A stretch of 64,000 bases of DNA from Streptomyces sp. XD-27 (GCF_030553055.1 NZ_CP130713.1:5146001-5210000); one strand, 5' to 3'; shown: positions 8,482-18,416, counted from the first letter of the stretch. Numbers and translations are program-made. Notes: generated by a model from the sequence alone, not told the origin.

Positions 8482-9354
8482 TTGACTGAGCAGCTGCGTC
8501 TCATGGCCGTGCACGCCCACCCCGACGACGAGTCGAGCAAGGGCGCGGCCACCATGGCGAAGTACGTGTCCGAGGGGGTGGACGTACTGGTCGCGACCTG
8601 CACGGGTGGTGAGCGTGGCTCCATCCTGAACCCCAAGCTCCAGGGGGACGCCTACATCGAGGAGAACATCCACGAGGTACGCGCCAAGGAGATGGACGAG
8701 GCGCGCGAGATCCTCGGCGTCAAGCAGGAGTGGCTGGGCTTCGTGGACTCCGGGCTGCCCGAGGGCGACCCTCTGCCGCCGCTGCCCGAGGGCTGCTTCG
8801 CGCTCCAGGACGTCGACGAGGCCGCGGGGGAGCTGGTGAAGCTCATCCGCGCGTTCCGGCCGCACGTGATCACCACGTACGACGAGAACGGCGGCTATCC
8901 GCACCCGGACCACATCATGACCCACAAGATCTCGATGGTGGCCTTCGACGCCGCGGGGGACCCGGAGAAGTACCCCGGCACCGGCGAGCCGTGGCAGCCG
9001 TTGAAGCTCTACTACAACCAGGGCTTCAACCGGCCGCGCACGCTCGCCCTGCACGAGGCACTGCTGGCGCGCGGCCTGGAGTCGCCGTACGGGGAGTGGC
9101 TGGAGCGCTGGAAGTCCTTCCAGAAGCGCGAGCGCACCCTGACCACCTACGTCCCGTGCGCGGACTTCTTCGAGATCCGCGACAAGGCGCTGATCGCCCA
9201 CCGCACGCAGATCGACCCCGACGGCGGCTGGTTCCGGGTCCCGATGGACGTCCAGAAGGAGGTCTGGCCGACCGAGGAGTACGAGCTGGCGAAGTCGCTC
9301 GTGGACACCTCCCTCCCCGAGGACGACCTCTTCGCGGGCATCCGCAACAATTGA
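8482..9354 (+). CDS. mca: mycothiol S-conjugate amidase
   Basis: 290 residues from a TTG at 8482 (GAGGATCG upstream; the mature family N-terminus is MTEQLRLMAVHAHPDD). Mca cleaves mycothiol S-conjugates of electrophiles and antibiotics into a mercapturic acid, which is exported, and GlcN-Ins, which re-enters mycothiol synthesis. Zinc-binding motifs of the LmbE/MshB fold are visible: AHPDDESSKG near residue 11 and GGYPHPDHIMTHK near residue 137. The motif TCTGGERGSILNP is typical of Mca rather than MshB. The frame is open upstream to 8416 but without family similarity. Probably co-transcribed with the small membrane protein 4 bp downstream. Confidence 0.95.
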   Translation: MTEQLRLMAVHAHPDDESSKGAATMAKYVSEGVDVLVATCTGGERGSILNPKLQGDAYIEENIHEVRAKEMDEAREILGVKQEWLGFVDSGLPEGDPLPPLPEGCFALQDVDEAAGELVKLIRAFRPHVITTYDENGGYPHPDHIMTHKISMVAFDAAGDPEKYPGTGEPWQPLKLYYNQGFNRPRTLALHEALLARGLESPYGEWLERWKSFQKRERTLTTYVPCADFFEIRDKALIAHRTQIDPDGGWFRVPMDVQKEVWPTEEYELAKSLVDTSLPEDDLFAGIRNN

Positions 9355-9358
9355 GCCC

Positions 9359-9610
9359 ATGATGAGCGCCACCAGCTCCCTCGCCCTGACGCACGCGTCC
9401 ACCGCCGTCGAGCTCGCCAAAGAGCTGGACAAGAACAAGGTGACGCCGGGCGTCCTGGGCTTCCTCGTGTTCGCGGCGATCGGCCTCGCCGTGTGGATGC
9501 TGATGAAGTCCATGAACAAGCACATGAAGAAGGTCGACTTCGAGGAGGAGCCGGAGCCGCAGGCGGCCCAGGCCGCCGCGAAGGGCGCCCGGCGCCCGAC
9601 CACGGGCTGA
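9359..9610 (+). CDS. small single-pass membrane protein downstream of mca
   Basis: 83 residues beginning at ATG 9359 (a second ATG follows at once). One transmembrane helix ([21 protein letters not shown], about residues 31-51) is followed by a basic then acidic C-tail ([15 protein letters not shown]). It starts 4 bp after the mca stop, so it is likely in the same operon; conserved next to mca in streptomycetes as I recall. Function unknown. Confidence 0.85.
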   Translation: MMSATSSLALTHASTAVELAKELDKNKVTPGVLGFLVFAAIGLAVWMLMKSMNKHMKKVDFEEEPEPQAAQAAAKGARRPTTG

Positions 9611-9779
9611 CCAGCCGCCCCACCCACGTACCCCCTGGCCTGGCGGGTACGGGGCGTGGGGCGATGGGTACGTGGCGTGGGGCGCACACCCCGCGGCGCG
9701 CCCCGACCCGCGCCAGAAAACGCGCCCGCGCGGCGATTGGCGGCGATCCGCGACCCCCCGCGTGCGGGAGGATGGACCC

Positions 9780-11831
9780 ATGCCGAACCGTCTGGCGCAC
9801 GAGACGTCCCCGTACCTCCTCCAGCACGCGGACAACCCGGTCGACTGGTGGCCGTGGGTCCCCGAGGCGTTCGCCGAGGCCCGGCGCCGGGGCGTGCCCG
9901 TGCTGCTCAGCGTCGGCTACAGCAGTTGCCACTGGTGCCACGTCATGGCGCACGAGTCCTTCGAGGACGAGAAGACGGCCGCGTATCTCAACGCGCACTT
10001 CGTCCCGGTCAAGGTCGACCGCGAGGAGCGGCCGGACGTCGACGCCGTCTACATGGAGGCGGTGCAGGCGGCGACGGGGCACGGCGGCTGGCCGATGACG
10101 GTCTTCCTCACCCCCGACGCCGAACCCTTCTACTTCGGCACCTACTTCCCGCCCGAGCCCCGGTCCGGCATCCCGTCGTTCCCGCAGGTGCTGGAGGGCG
10201 TGACGGCGGCGTGGACCGACCGGCGCGAGGAGGTCGCCGAGGTCGCCGGGCGGATCGTCCGCGACCTGGCCGAGCGCTCGCTGCCGTACGGCGCGCCGAA
10301 CCCGCCGGGACCCGACGACACGCATGCCGCGCTGATGGGCCTGACCCGCGAATTCGACGCGGTGCGGGGCGGGTTCGGCGGCGCGCCGAAGTTCCCGCCG
10401 TCCATGGTGCTGGAGTTCCTGCTGCGCCACCACGCCCGCACCGGCTCGGCGGGCGCGCTGCAGATGGTGCAGGCCACCTGCGAGGCGATGGCGCGCGGCG
10501 GCATCTACGACCAACTCGGCGGGGGCTTCGCCCGGTACGCGGTGGACGCCACCTGGACGGTGCCGCACTTCGAGAAGATGCTGTACGACAACGCCCAGCT
10601 GTGCCGGGTCTACGCCCACCTGTGGCGGGCCACCGGCTCGGACCTGGCGCGCCGGATCGCGCTGGGCACCGCCGACTTCATGGTCCGCGAACTGCTCACG
10701 GCCCAGGGCGGCTTCGCCTCCGCGCTGGACGCCGACAGCGACGACGGCACGGGCCGGCACGCCGAGGGCGCGTACTACGTGTGGACGCCGGAGCAGCTGC
10801 GTGAGGTCCTGGGCGAGGAGGACGCCGCGTTCGCCGCGCGTCACTTCGGGGTGACCGAGGAGGGCACGTTCGAGAAGGGCGCCTCGGTGCTCCAGCTCCC
10901 CGACACCGAGCAGCTGGTGGACGCCGACCGTGTCGCCTCCGTCACCTGGCGGCTGCTGGCCGCCCGCGGCGAGCGCCCGCGGCCGGGCCGCGACGACAAG
11001 ATCGTCGCCGCGTGGAACGGTCTGGCGATCGCCGCGCTGGCCGAGGCCGGCGCGTACTTCGACCGCCCGGACCTGGTGCGGGCCGCCACCGCCACGGCCG
11101 ACCTGCTGGTCCGGGTCCACCTGGACGAGCACGGGCGGCTGGCGCGCACCTCGCTGGACGGTGCCGCGGGCGCCCACGCGGGCGTGCTGGAGGACTACGC
11201 CGACGTCGCCGAGGGGTTCCTGGCCCTGGCGTCGGTCACCGGCGAGGGCGTGTGGGTGGACTTCGCGGGCCTGCTGCTGGACACCGTGCTGCGGCACTTC
11301 GCCTCCGGGGACGGCACGCTGTACGACACCGCCGACGACGCGGAGGCCCTGATCCGCCGCCCCCAGGACCCGACGGACAACACCGCCCCGTCGGGTTGGA
11401 CGGCGGCGGCCGGGGCGCTGCTGTCGTACGCCGCCGTCACCGGCAGCACCCGCCACCGGGACGCGGCCGAACGGGCGCTCGGCGTGGTCACGGCGCTGGG
11501 ACCGCGGGTGCCGCGGTTCATCGGCTGGGGGCTGGCGGTGGTGGAGGCCGCGCTCGACGGGCCGCGCGAGGTGGCCGTCGTCGGACCGGACGGCGACCCG
11601 GCCACCCGCGCGCTGCACCAGGCCGCGTTGCTGGGCACCGCCCCGGGCGCGGTGGTCGCGGTCGGCGCGCCCGGCTCCGACGAGGTGCCGCTGCTGCGGA
11701 ACCGGCCGCTGTTCCAGGGCCGCCCGGCGGCGTACGTGTGCCGCAACTTCACCTGCGACGCCCCGACGGCCGACCCCAAGGTGCTGGCGGCGGCGGTCCG
11801 GGGCGCGGGTGCCGACGTGCCTCAGGCGTGA
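9780..11831 (+). CDS. DUF255 thioredoxin-fold protein (YyaL/SSP411-like)
   Basis: 683 residues from the ATG at 9780. The N-terminal DUF255 thioredoxin-like domain begins [20 protein letters not shown] and contains the Cys pair in [17 protein letters not shown] (about residues 50-60), with [15 protein letters not shown] next. The rest is an alpha/alpha-barrel like that of N-acylglucosamine 2-epimerases ([53 protein letters not shown]). Family members (YyaL, SPATA20) have no settled biochemical role; a redox or glycan-related function is inferred. Frame open to 9672, but the extension is promoter DNA. Confidence 0.92.
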   Translation: MPNRLAHETSPYLLQHADNPVDWWPWVPEAFAEARRRGVPVLLSVGYSSCHWCHVMAHESFEDEKTAAYLNAHFVPVKVDREERPDVDAVYMEAVQAATGHGGWPMTVFLTPDAEPFYFGTYFPPEPRSGIPSFPQVLEGVTAAWTDRREEVAEVAGRIVRDLAERSLPYGAPNPPGPDDTHAALMGLTREFDAVRGGFGGAPKFPPSMVLEFLLRHHARTGSAGALQMVQATCEAMARGGIYDQLGGGFARYAVDATWTVPHFEKMLYDNAQLCRVYAHLWRATGSDLARRIALGTADFMVRELLTAQGGFASALDADSDDGTGRHAEGAYYVWTPEQLREVLGEEDAAFAARHFGVTEEGTFEKGASVLQLPDTEQLVDADRVASVTWRLLAARGERPRPGRDDKIVAAWNGLAIAALAEAGAYFDRPDLVRAATATADLLVRVHLDEHGRLARTSLDGAAGAHAGVLEDYADVAEGFLALASVTGEGVWVDFAGLLLDTVLRHFASGDGTLYDTADDAEALIRRPQDPTDNTAPSGWTAAAGALLSYAAVTGSTRHRDAAERALGVVTALGPRVPRFIGWGLAVVEAALDGPREVAVVGPDGDPATRALHQAALLGTAPGAVVAVGAPGSDEVPLLRNRPLFQGRPAAYVCRNFTCDAPTADPKVLAAAVRGAGADVPQA

Positions 11832-11851
11832 GCCCGGGGCGCCGGTCGTGC

Positions 11852-12583
11852 TCAGCCGTGCTGGTAGGCCACCAGCGAGATGCCGACGTAGTGCACGACG
11901 AAGGCGGCCAGGGTGAACGAGTGGAAGACCTCGTGGAAGCCGAACCAGCGCGGTGACGGGTTCGGCCGCTTCGTTCCGTAGATCACCGCGCCCACGCTGT
12001 AGAGCAGCCCGCCGACGATGATCAGCGTCAGCACCGCGATGCCGCCGGTGCGCATGAAGTCGGGCAGGAAGAAGATCGCCGCCCAGCCGAGCGCGATGTA
12101 GCACGGGGTGTACAGCCAGCGGGGGGCGCCCACCCAGAAGACCCGGAAGGCGATCCCGGCGAGGGCCCCCGCCCACACCAGCCACAGCAGCAGCTCCTGC
12201 TTGCCGTCCGGCAGGAGCAGCAGCGTGAACGGCGTGTAGGTGCCCGCGATGATCAGGAAGATGTTCGCGTGGTCCAGCCGGCGCAGCACGGCCGTGGCGC
12301 GCGGGCCCCAGTCGCCGCGGTGGTAGAGGGCGCTCACCCCGAACAGCGCGCAGGCGGTGAGGGTGAAGATCGCGCACGCGATGCGGCCGCGGGGGCTGTC
12401 GGCGAGCGCGGTCAGGATCACCCCCGCGATCAGTGCGGTGGGGAACATGCCGGCGTGCAGCCAGCCGCGCAGTCTCGGCTTCAGCGGGAGCGGCGAAGCG
12501 GTGGAGCCCTGGGGGCGACTCCCGGCGGCAGCGCCGGGAGAGGGGAGGGCGGTGGCGGCGGCGTCGGGCGCGGCGGCGGTCAT
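11852..12583 (-). CDS. hemolysin III / PAQR-family membrane protein
   Basis: 243 residues with a Pro/Ala-rich cytoplasmic N-tail and about seven transmembrane segments. Family motifs: ALYHRGDWGPRATAVLRRLDHANIFLIIAGTYTPFTLL (conserved His, Asp and the LDH-AGTYTPF block) and a C-terminal FHEVFHSFTLAAFVVHYVGI with the metal-type histidines of the PAQR/CREST superfamily. Despite the name, most bacterial members are not proven toxins; hydrolase activity on membrane lipids is the superfamily inference. Divergent from pckG. A 6-bp dyad at 12614 lies 31 bp upstream of the start. Confidence 0.92.
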   Translation of the reverse strand: MTAAAPDAAATALPSPGAAAGSRPQGSTASPLPLKPRLRGWLHAGMFPTALIAGVILTALADSPRGRIACAIFTLTACALFGVSALYHRGDWGPRATAVLRRLDHANIFLIIAGTYTPFTLLLLPDGKQELLLWLVWAGALAGIAFRVFWVGAPRWLYTPCYIALGWAAIFFLPDFMRTGGIAVLTLIIVGGLLYSVGAVIYGTKRPNPSPRWFGFHEVFHSFTLAAFVVHYVGISLVAYQHG

Positions 12584-12613
12584 GCGCTCATGCTACCTAC
12601 GCATCCGCGACCT

Positions 12614-12631
12614 ACCTACGCGACCGTAGGT
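12614..12631. promoter_or_regulatory. inverted repeat upstream of the hemolysin-III gene
   Basis: ACCTAC-(6 nt)-GTAGGT, a perfect dyad 31-48 bp upstream of the ATG at 12583. Extra TACCTAC copies flank it (12595-12600 and 12611-12618). Size and position suit a TetR- or GntR-type operator; the regulator is unknown. Confidence 0.45.
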
Positions 12632-12774
12632 TACGCCCAGGTATCGAGTGGTGATCCTCACGAGGGGGCCCTCTGGACAGATCGGCGAACTGGCCGGATG
12701 ATCAAATGAGCGCGGTCGGCACCGGATGAGCTGTGCATCCGGGTCGCAGCCCCCAAGGGGTAGCTGTCTCCAAA

Positions 12775-12797
12775 GCGGATATAAGGCAGATATCCGC
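12775..12797. promoter_or_regulatory. 23-bp dyad upstream of pckG
   Basis: GCGGATAT (12775-12782) and ATATCCGC (12790-12797) form a perfect 8-bp inverted repeat around AAGGCAG, centred about 65 bp before the GTG start. A TATAAG -10-like sequence lies inside. Likely an operator or promoter-overlapping site for gluconeogenic control. Confidence 0.5.
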
Positions 12798-12851
12798 CAT
12801 AACCCTCGACCTAAACGCCGGGCAGCGCGGTTCCGGCGGAACGGAGCGATC

Positions 12852-14687
12852 GTGGCGCGCAGTAATGCGGCTCCCCTCACCACCCCGACCACCCCTCCCA
12901 CCCGTCATCAGGAGCTGATCTCCTGGGTCGATGAGATCGCCGCACTCACCGAGCCGGACCGGATCGTGTGGTGCGACGGTTCGGAGGCGGAGTACGACCG
13001 CCTCGCCCAGGAACTCGTCGAGAAGGGCACCTTCAAACGGCTCGACCCGATCAAGCGGCCGAACTCCTACTACGCCGCCTCCGACCCCACGGACGTGGCG
13101 CGGGTGGAGGACCGGACCTTCATCTGCTCCGAGAAGGAGGAGGACGCCGGTCCCACCAACCACTGGAAGGACCCCGCCGAGATGCGGGAGATCTTCGTGG
13201 GTGAGAAGGGCGTCTTCCGCGGCTCCATGCGGGGCCGCACCATGTACGTCGTCCCCTTCTGCATGGGTCCGCTCGGCTCGCCGCTGTCCGCGATCGGCGT
13301 CGAGATCACCGATTCGGCCTACGTCGCCGTCTCCATGCGCACGATGACCCGGATGGGTCAGGCCGTCCTGGACGAGCTCGGGGAGGAGGGCTTCTTCGTC
13401 AAGGCCGTGCACAGCCTCGGCGCCCCGCTCGCCGAGGGCGAGGCCGACGTGCCCTGGCCGTGCAACTCCACCAAGTACATCTCGCACTTCCCCGAGACCC
13501 GCGAGATCTGGTCGTACGGCTCCGGCTACGGCGGCAACGCGCTGCTCGGCAAGAAGTGCTACGCCCTGCGCATCGCCTCCGTCATGGCCCGTGACGAGGG
13601 CTGGCTGGCCGAGCACATGCTCATCCTCAAGCTCACCCCGCCGCAGGGCGAGGCCACGTACGTGGCCGCCGCGTTCCCGTCCGCCTGCGGCAAGACCAAC
13701 CTCGCCATGCTGGAGCCCACGATCTCCGGCTGGACGGTGGAGACCATCGGCGACGACATCGCCTGGATGCGGTTCGGCGAGGACGGCCGGCTCTACGCGA
13801 TCAACCCCGAGGCGGGCTTCTTCGGCGTCGCGCCCGGCACCGGCGAGCACACCAACGCCAACGCGATGAAGACGATGTGGGGCAACTCCGTCTTCACCAA
13901 CGTGGCACTCACCGACGACGGCGACGTGTGGTGGGAGGGCAAGACCGAGGAGCCGCCCGCCCACCTGATCGACTGGAAGGGCAACGACTGGACCCCGGAG
14001 TCCGGGACCCCGGCCGCCCACCCCAACGCCCGCTTCACCGTCCCGGCCGGCCAGTGCCCGATCATCGCGCCGGAGTGGGAGGACCCCAAGGGTGTGCCGA
14101 TCTCGGCGATCCTCTTCGGCGGCCGCCGCGCCACCGCCGTTCCGCTGGTGACCGAGTCCTTCACCTGGCAGCACGGCGTCTTCCTCGGGGCCAACGTCGC
14201 CTCCGAGAAGACCGCCGCCGCCGAGGGCAAGGTCGGCGAGCTGCGCCGCGACCCGTTCGCCATGCTGCCCTTCTGCGGCTACAACATGGGCGACTACATG
14301 GGTCACTGGCTCAAGGTCGGCCGGAACGCGGACCCCGCCAAGCTGCCCAAGATCTACTACGTCAACTGGTTCCGGAAGAACGACGCGGGTCAGTTCGTCT
14401 GGCCCGGCTTCGGTGAGAACAGCCGCGTCCTGAAGTGGATCGTCGAGCGCCTCGCCGGCAAGGCCGAGGGTGTCGAGACCCCGATCGGCGTGCTGCCCGC
14501 GAAGGGCGCTCTGGACACCGCGGGCCTGGGCCTGTCCGACTCCGAGCTGGACTTCCTGCTCACCGTCGACAAGGACGTGTGGCGCGAGGAGGCGGCGCTC
14601 GTGCCCGAGCACCTCAACACCTTCGGAGACCACACGCCGAAGGAACTGTGGGACGAGTACCGCGCGCTGGTCGAGCGCCTGGGCTGA
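12852..14687 (+). CDS. pckG: phosphoenolpyruvate carboxykinase (GTP)
   Basis: 611 residues from a GTG at 12852 preceded by GGAACGGAGCG. Converts oxaloacetate and GTP to PEP, CO2 and GDP, the first committed step of gluconeogenesis. The GTP-class P-loop is [12 protein letters not shown] (near residue 282, with the reactive Cys), the kinase-2 segment is [13 protein letters not shown], and the metal/substrate residues are in [10 protein letters not shown] and [12 protein letters not shown]. Length matches the GTP-dependent family (about 610) rather than the ATP type. The frame is open upstream to 12726, but that stretch covers the promoter dyad. Monocistronic. Confidence 0.96.
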   Translation: MARSNAAPLTTPTTPPTRHQELISWVDEIAALTEPDRIVWCDGSEAEYDRLAQELVEKGTFKRLDPIKRPNSYYAASDPTDVARVEDRTFICSEKEEDAGPTNHWKDPAEMREIFVGEKGVFRGSMRGRTMYVVPFCMGPLGSPLSAIGVEITDSAYVAVSMRTMTRMGQAVLDELGEEGFFVKAVHSLGAPLAEGEADVPWPCNSTKYISHFPETREIWSYGSGYGGNALLGKKCYALRIASVMARDEGWLAEHMLILKLTPPQGEATYVAAAFPSACGKTNLAMLEPTISGWTVETIGDDIAWMRFGEDGRLYAINPEAGFFGVAPGTGEHTNANAMKTMWGNSVFTNVALTDDGDVWWEGKTEEPPAHLIDWKGNDWTPESGTPAAHPNARFTVPAGQCPIIAPEWEDPKGVPISAILFGGRRATAVPLVTESFTWQHGVFLGANVASEKTAAAEGKVGELRRDPFAMLPFCGYNMGDYMGHWLKVGRNADPAKLPKIYYVNWFRKNDAGQFVWPGFGENSRVLKWIVERLAGKAEGVETPIGVLPAKGALDTAGLGLSDSELDFLLTVDKDVWREEAALVPEHLNTFGDHTPKELWDEYRALVERLG

Positions 14688-14718
14688 TCCCGCTCAGCGG
14701 CAACGCTGACGCAAGACA

Positions 14719-14781
14719 GGCCCCGGCCTGGTGTCTACAGGTCCCCGACCAAGCGACCATGGGCGGCACCGGGCCGGGGCC
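14719..14781 (+). terminator. possible terminator after pckG
   Basis: GGCCCCGGCC (14719-14728) can pair with GGCCGGGGCC (14772-14781) across a 43-nt loop, between convergent pckG and the gene at 14808. The long loop makes this weak. Confidence 0.35.
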
Positions 14782-14807
14782 GAGCACTCTCCCCGGCCGG
14801 ACGGGGC

Positions 14808-15239
14808 TCAGGCCTCGATCCCCAGGGCGGCCGCGTGGGCGGCCATCCGCTCCGCCGCCAGCGCCGCACCGGCCGCGTCGTCGCACGACGTGGCCACCAC
14901 CAGCGCGTTCCCGGCGAGGGCGTGCGCCCGCTGGTGCAACTGGCCGACCCGGGCCGCGATCCGGCTCGGGTCGCCGGTCACGGTGGGCGCGGCCCGCAGC
15001 GGGGCCCGCCCGTCGCGCAGCCGCGTGACCTGGTCGGCCAGGCGCTGCGCGGCGTCGTCCAGGCCCGCGGCCTCCGGCGCCAGGGCGCGCAGTTCGTCGG
15101 TGATGGTCAGCAGGGCGGTCAGATGCCCGGCGAGCCGGATCTCCAGCTCCTCCCGGCGCGAGCGGTGCGGGATGTCGTGCTCGTCGCGGTCGTGCGCGGC
15201 CATGCTGTGGACCGATTTGGTGCGGATCGGTTCGTACAT
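14808..15239 (-). CDS. helical protein of unknown function
   Basis: 143 residues, mainly alpha-helical with heptad-like Leu/Ala spacing (EELEIRLAGHLTALLTITDELRAL ... LDDAAQRLADQVTRL), one Cys (VATSCDD) and a His-rich N-terminus (HSMAAHDRDEHDIPHRS). I do not recognise the family; ferritin-like or helical-bundle folds are possible but no metal motif is clear. A near-perfect dyad at 15275-15296, 36-57 bp upstream, suggests dedicated control. Convergent with pckG and same strand as the aminotransferase upstream (84 bp). Confidence 0.75.
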   Translation of the reverse strand: MYEPIRTKSVHSMAAHDRDEHDIPHRSRREELEIRLAGHLTALLTITDELRALAPEAAGLDDAAQRLADQVTRLRDGRAPLRAAPTVTGDPSRIAARVGQLHQRAHALAGNALVVATSCDDAAGAALAAERMAAHAAALGIEA

Positions 15240-15274
15240 GGGATGGCCTCCTCACAAGCTCAGAAGGCCATCCT

Positions 15275-15296
15275 AACTTAGACCCTGTCTAAAGTT
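15275..15296. promoter_or_regulatory. dyad AACTTAGAC-CCT-GTCTAAAGTT
   Basis: Arms differ by one extra A; the core TTAGAC-CCT-GTCTAA is perfect. It lies 36-57 bp before the ATG at 15239 and 27 bp past the aminotransferase stop, so it is best read as the operator/promoter of the 143-residue gene. The AT-rich dyad is of the kind bound by Fur-family repressors, which is a guess from shape only. Confidence 0.5.
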
Positions 15297-15322
15297 GTCT
15301 TGCTTACAGAAGTCATACCGGC

Positions 15323-16534
15323 TTACGGCTGGCTGTAACCGTCCAGGAACGTGCCGATGCGGTGCACCGCGTCCGCCAGGTCCTCCTTCACCGGGAGGGT
15401 GACGATCCGGAAGTGGTCCGGCTCCGGCCAGTTGAAGCCCGTACCCTGCACGATCATGATCTTCTCGGCGCGCAGCAGGTCGAGCACCATCTGCCGGTCG
15501 TCCTTGATCTTGAAGACCTTGGGGTCGAGCCGGGGGAAGGCGTACAGCGCGCCCTTGGGCTTCACGCACGTCACGCCGGGGATCTGCGTCAGCAGCTCGT
15601 AGGCGGTGTCGCGCTGCTCGAGCAGCCGGCCGCCCGGCAGTACGAGTTCGTTGATCGACTGCCGGCCGCCGAGCGCCGTGGCCACCGCGTGCTGCGCCGG
15701 CATGTTGGCGCACAGCCGCATGTTGGCCAGGATCGTCAGCCCCTCCAGATAGCTGCTGGCGTGCGCCTTGGGGCCGCAGACCGCGAGCCAGCCGCTGCGG
15801 TAGCCCGCGATCCGGTACGCCTTGGACAGCCCGTTGAACGTCAGGGTCAGCAGGTCCGGGGCGATGGCCGCGGTCGGGGTGTGCGTCGCGCCGTCGTAGA
15901 GGATCTTGTCGTAGATCTCGTCGGAGCAGACGATCAGGTTGTGCCGGCGGGCGATCTCGGTGATGCCGCGCAGCAGCTCGTCGCTGTAGACCGCGCCCGT
16001 CGGGTTGTTCGGGTTGATGACGACGATCGCCTTGGTGCGGTCGGTGACCTTGCGCTCGATGTCGGCGAGGTCCGGCAGCCAGTCCGCCTGCTCGTCGCAG
16101 CGGTAGTGCACGGCGGTGCCGCCCGCGAGCGAGACCGACGCCGTCCACAGGGGGTAGTCCGGCGCCGGCACCAGCACCTCGTCGCCGTCGTCCAGCAGCG
16201 CCTGCATCGCCATCTGGATCAGCTCCGAGACGCCATTGCCGAGGTAGACGTCCTCGACGTCCAGCTCGATGCCCTTGGTCTGGTAGTGCTGCATCACCGC
16301 GCGCCGGGCGGACAGCAGCCCCTTGGCATCGCCGTAGCCGTGCGCGTCGCCGAGCGAGCGCAGCATGTCCTCCAGGATCTCCGGCGGGCACTCGAAGCCG
16401 AACGGAGCGGGGTTGCCCGTGTTGAGCTTCAGAATGCGATGACCCGCCGCCTCCAGCCGCATCGCCTCCTCAAGCACCGGACCCCGGATCTCGTAGCAGA
16501 CATTGGCGAGCTTCGTGGACTGGATCACCTGCAT
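15323..16534 (-). CDS. PLP-dependent aminotransferase (alanine/aspartate type, class I)
   Basis: 403 residues from the ATG at 16534, which has AAGGTGG 6 nt upstream (a GTG three codons earlier is part of that RBS). Motifs: LKLNTGNPAPFGFECP at the N-terminus, PAPDYPLW, the NPNNPTGAVYS loop near residue 180, DEIYDKILYDG, and the PLP lysine in TFNGLSKAYRIAGYRSGW near residue 250. This layout matches the AlaA-type glutamate-pyruvate aminotransferases, so alanine synthesis from pyruvate is the likely role. Single gene. Confidence 0.92.
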   Translation of the reverse strand: MQVIQSTKLANVCYEIRGPVLEEAMRLEAAGHRILKLNTGNPAPFGFECPPEILEDMLRSLGDAHGYGDAKGLLSARRAVMQHYQTKGIELDVEDVYLGNGVSELIQMAMQALLDDGDEVLVPAPDYPLWTASVSLAGGTAVHYRCDEQADWLPDLADIERKVTDRTKAIVVINPNNPTGAVYSDELLRGITEIARRHNLIVCSDEIYDKILYDGATHTPTAAIAPDLLTLTFNGLSKAYRIAGYRSGWLAVCGPKAHASSYLEGLTILANMRLCANMPAQHAVATALGGRQSINELVLPGGRLLEQRDTAYELLTQIPGVTCVKPKGALYAFPRLDPKVFKIKDDRQMVLDLLRAEKIMIVQGTGFNWPEPDHFRIVTLPVKEDLADAVHRIGTFLDGYSQP

Positions 16535-16629
16535 GTCGGCCACCTTACGGGGCGTGACGGGGCCCGTGGGGTGTTTTCACCCACGTTCGCCCACGTCGGG
16601 GGCGCGCGGGTCGGGCGCACCGGCGCGGG

Positions 16630-18237
16630 TCAGCCGTCCGGTGCGCGCCGCACCGACCGTCCGGCGACGACATCCGTGCGGCGCCCGTCTTCCATCACAA
16701 AGCGCCCGCCGATGAGTACATGCGGAATGCCGGTCGGGAGGGCGCGCGGGGCTTCGAAAGTGGATCCGGCGGCGACGGATTCCGGGTCGAAGAGCACGAG
16801 ATCGGCGCGGTAGCCCTCCGCGACCAGCCCCCGGTCCGGCAGCCGAAGCCGGGCCGCAGGCCGCGATGTGAGGTGTGCCACGCACTCCTCCAGGCCGAGG
16901 ACGCCGAGCTCGCGCACGTACCGTCCGAGATAGCGCGGGAACGTACCGTAGGCGCGCGGATGCGGCTTGAGGCCGTGCAGGATCCCGTCGCTGCCGCCGG
17001 TGTGCGCCGGATGCCGCATGATCGCCTGCACGTTCTCCTCGTGCCCGACGTGCTGCAGGATCGTGGGCCCGAGCCGGTCCTCGATCAGCAGTCGGCGGGC
17101 GGTCGCGAAGGGCGCCTCGCCGCGCTCCCGGGCGGCCGCGGCGAGGGTCTTCCCGACGTGCCCGGCCAGCGCCGGGCGGCAGACCCCGGAGATCTCGACG
17201 GTGCCCCAGTCGACGGGCACGCCGTGGCAGCCGTCCGCGCCCTCGACCTCCATGGCGTGCCGGATCCGCGCGGCGGTCGCGTCGTCCCGCAGCCGCGCCA
17301 GCATCGCCTCCGGACCGCCCTCGGCGGCCCAGCTGGGCAGCAGCGCCGCGAGCGTGGTGCAGCCCGGGAGATACGGATAGGTGTCCAGGGTGAGGTCGAC
17401 GCCGCCGGCGAGGGCGGCGTCGAGCAGCGCGAGGAGTTGCGGCGCGCGCCCTTCGTTGACGTCGAAGTTCAAGGTGGCGTGGGCCAGGTGCAGCGCGCAC
17501 CCCGCCTCCCGGGCGACCGCCACCATCTGCGCGTACGCGTCCAGGGCGCCCGCGCCGTAACTGCGGTGATGCGGACAGTAGTAGCCGCCGTAAGCCGCGA
17601 CGACCCGGCACAGCTCGACCAGTTCGGCGTCGGGCGCGTACATGCCGGGCGGGTAGGTGAGCCCGGAGGAGAGCCCGACGGCGCCCTGCTCCAGCCCCTG
17701 GGCGACGAGCGCCTGCATGTGACGTGTCTCGGCCGGGGTGGCGACCCGGTCCTCCCACCCCATGGCGAGCATCCGGACGGTCCCCTGCGGGACGAGGTAC
17801 GCGGCGTTGACGGCGATGCCCTGCCGGTCGAGCCGGTCCAGATACCCGCCGACCGTCCGCCAGTCGACGTCGACGTCCGAGCCGTCCCCGTTCCACCCGG
17901 CGATGGCGGCACACGTGTCACCCAACGTCCGCTCGTCGACGGGCGCGTACGACAGCCCGTCCTGGCCGATGACGTCGAGGGTGACGCCCTGGGCGACCTT
18001 GGCGGAGAGATCGGGATCGCGGAGCAGGGCGAGGTCGCTGTGGGCGTGCATGTCGATGAAGCCGGGGGCGAGGGCGAGGCCGTCGGCGTCGAGAGTGCGG
18101 GGCGCGCCGGGGCGTGGTCCGCCGTCGCCCTCCCGGGTGATGACGGCGATCCGGCCGTCGCGGATGCCGACATCGGCGCGGCAGGAGCGGGCACCGGTGC
18201 CGTCGATGACGCGGGCGTCACGGATGACAAGGTCCAT
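16630..18237 (-). CDS. N-acyl-D-amino-acid deacylase (amidohydrolase superfamily)
   Basis: 535 residues. The ATG at 18237 has AGGAG at 8 nt; the ATG two codons earlier has it too close. Amidohydrolase metal motif LAPGFIDMHAHSDLALL near residue 60, then SSGLTYPPGMYAPDAELVEL with the family EL segment, HHRSYG, the LHLAHATLNFD histidine, and the C-terminal HVGHEENVQAIMRHPAHTGGSDGILHG containing the catalytic Asp (SDG). D-aminoacylases release D-amino acids from N-acyl forms, possibly linked to cell-wall peptide recycling. No clear operon partner; divergent from the VOC gene. Confidence 0.9.
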   Translation of the reverse strand: MDLVIRDARVIDGTGARSCRADVGIRDGRIAVITREGDGGPRPGAPRTLDADGLALAPGFIDMHAHSDLALLRDPDLSAKVAQGVTLDVIGQDGLSYAPVDERTLGDTCAAIAGWNGDGSDVDVDWRTVGGYLDRLDRQGIAVNAAYLVPQGTVRMLAMGWEDRVATPAETRHMQALVAQGLEQGAVGLSSGLTYPPGMYAPDAELVELCRVVAAYGGYYCPHHRSYGAGALDAYAQMVAVAREAGCALHLAHATLNFDVNEGRAPQLLALLDAALAGGVDLTLDTYPYLPGCTTLAALLPSWAAEGGPEAMLARLRDDATAARIRHAMEVEGADGCHGVPVDWGTVEISGVCRPALAGHVGKTLAAAARERGEAPFATARRLLIEDRLGPTILQHVGHEENVQAIMRHPAHTGGSDGILHGLKPHPRAYGTFPRYLGRYVRELGVLGLEECVAHLTSRPAARLRLPDRGLVAEGYRADLVLFDPESVAAGSTFEAPRALPTGIPHVLIGGRFVMEDGRRTDVVAGRSVRRAPDG

Positions 18238-18416
18238 GGGCATCGCTCCTCGCGTGAGTCCTTCCCACGGACGGAGGGAAGCTCACGTCTTCGCCTGTGG
18301 AGGACATCCCGTGACCTAGATGGTGGCTACGGTCGGCTCGGGGCGGCACGGAAAGTGCGGCCGCCCAACCCAACGAAGGTCCTCTCACGAAGTTCTCTCA
18401 CGAAGGACGGATCGTC

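Noticed and set aside
9147..12377. A 1076-codon minus-strand open frame across the DUF255 and hemolysin-III genes.
   Set aside because: Arg/Gly/His-rich translation without domains, antisense to well-supported genes with catalytic motifs; long antisense frames are expected at this GC content.
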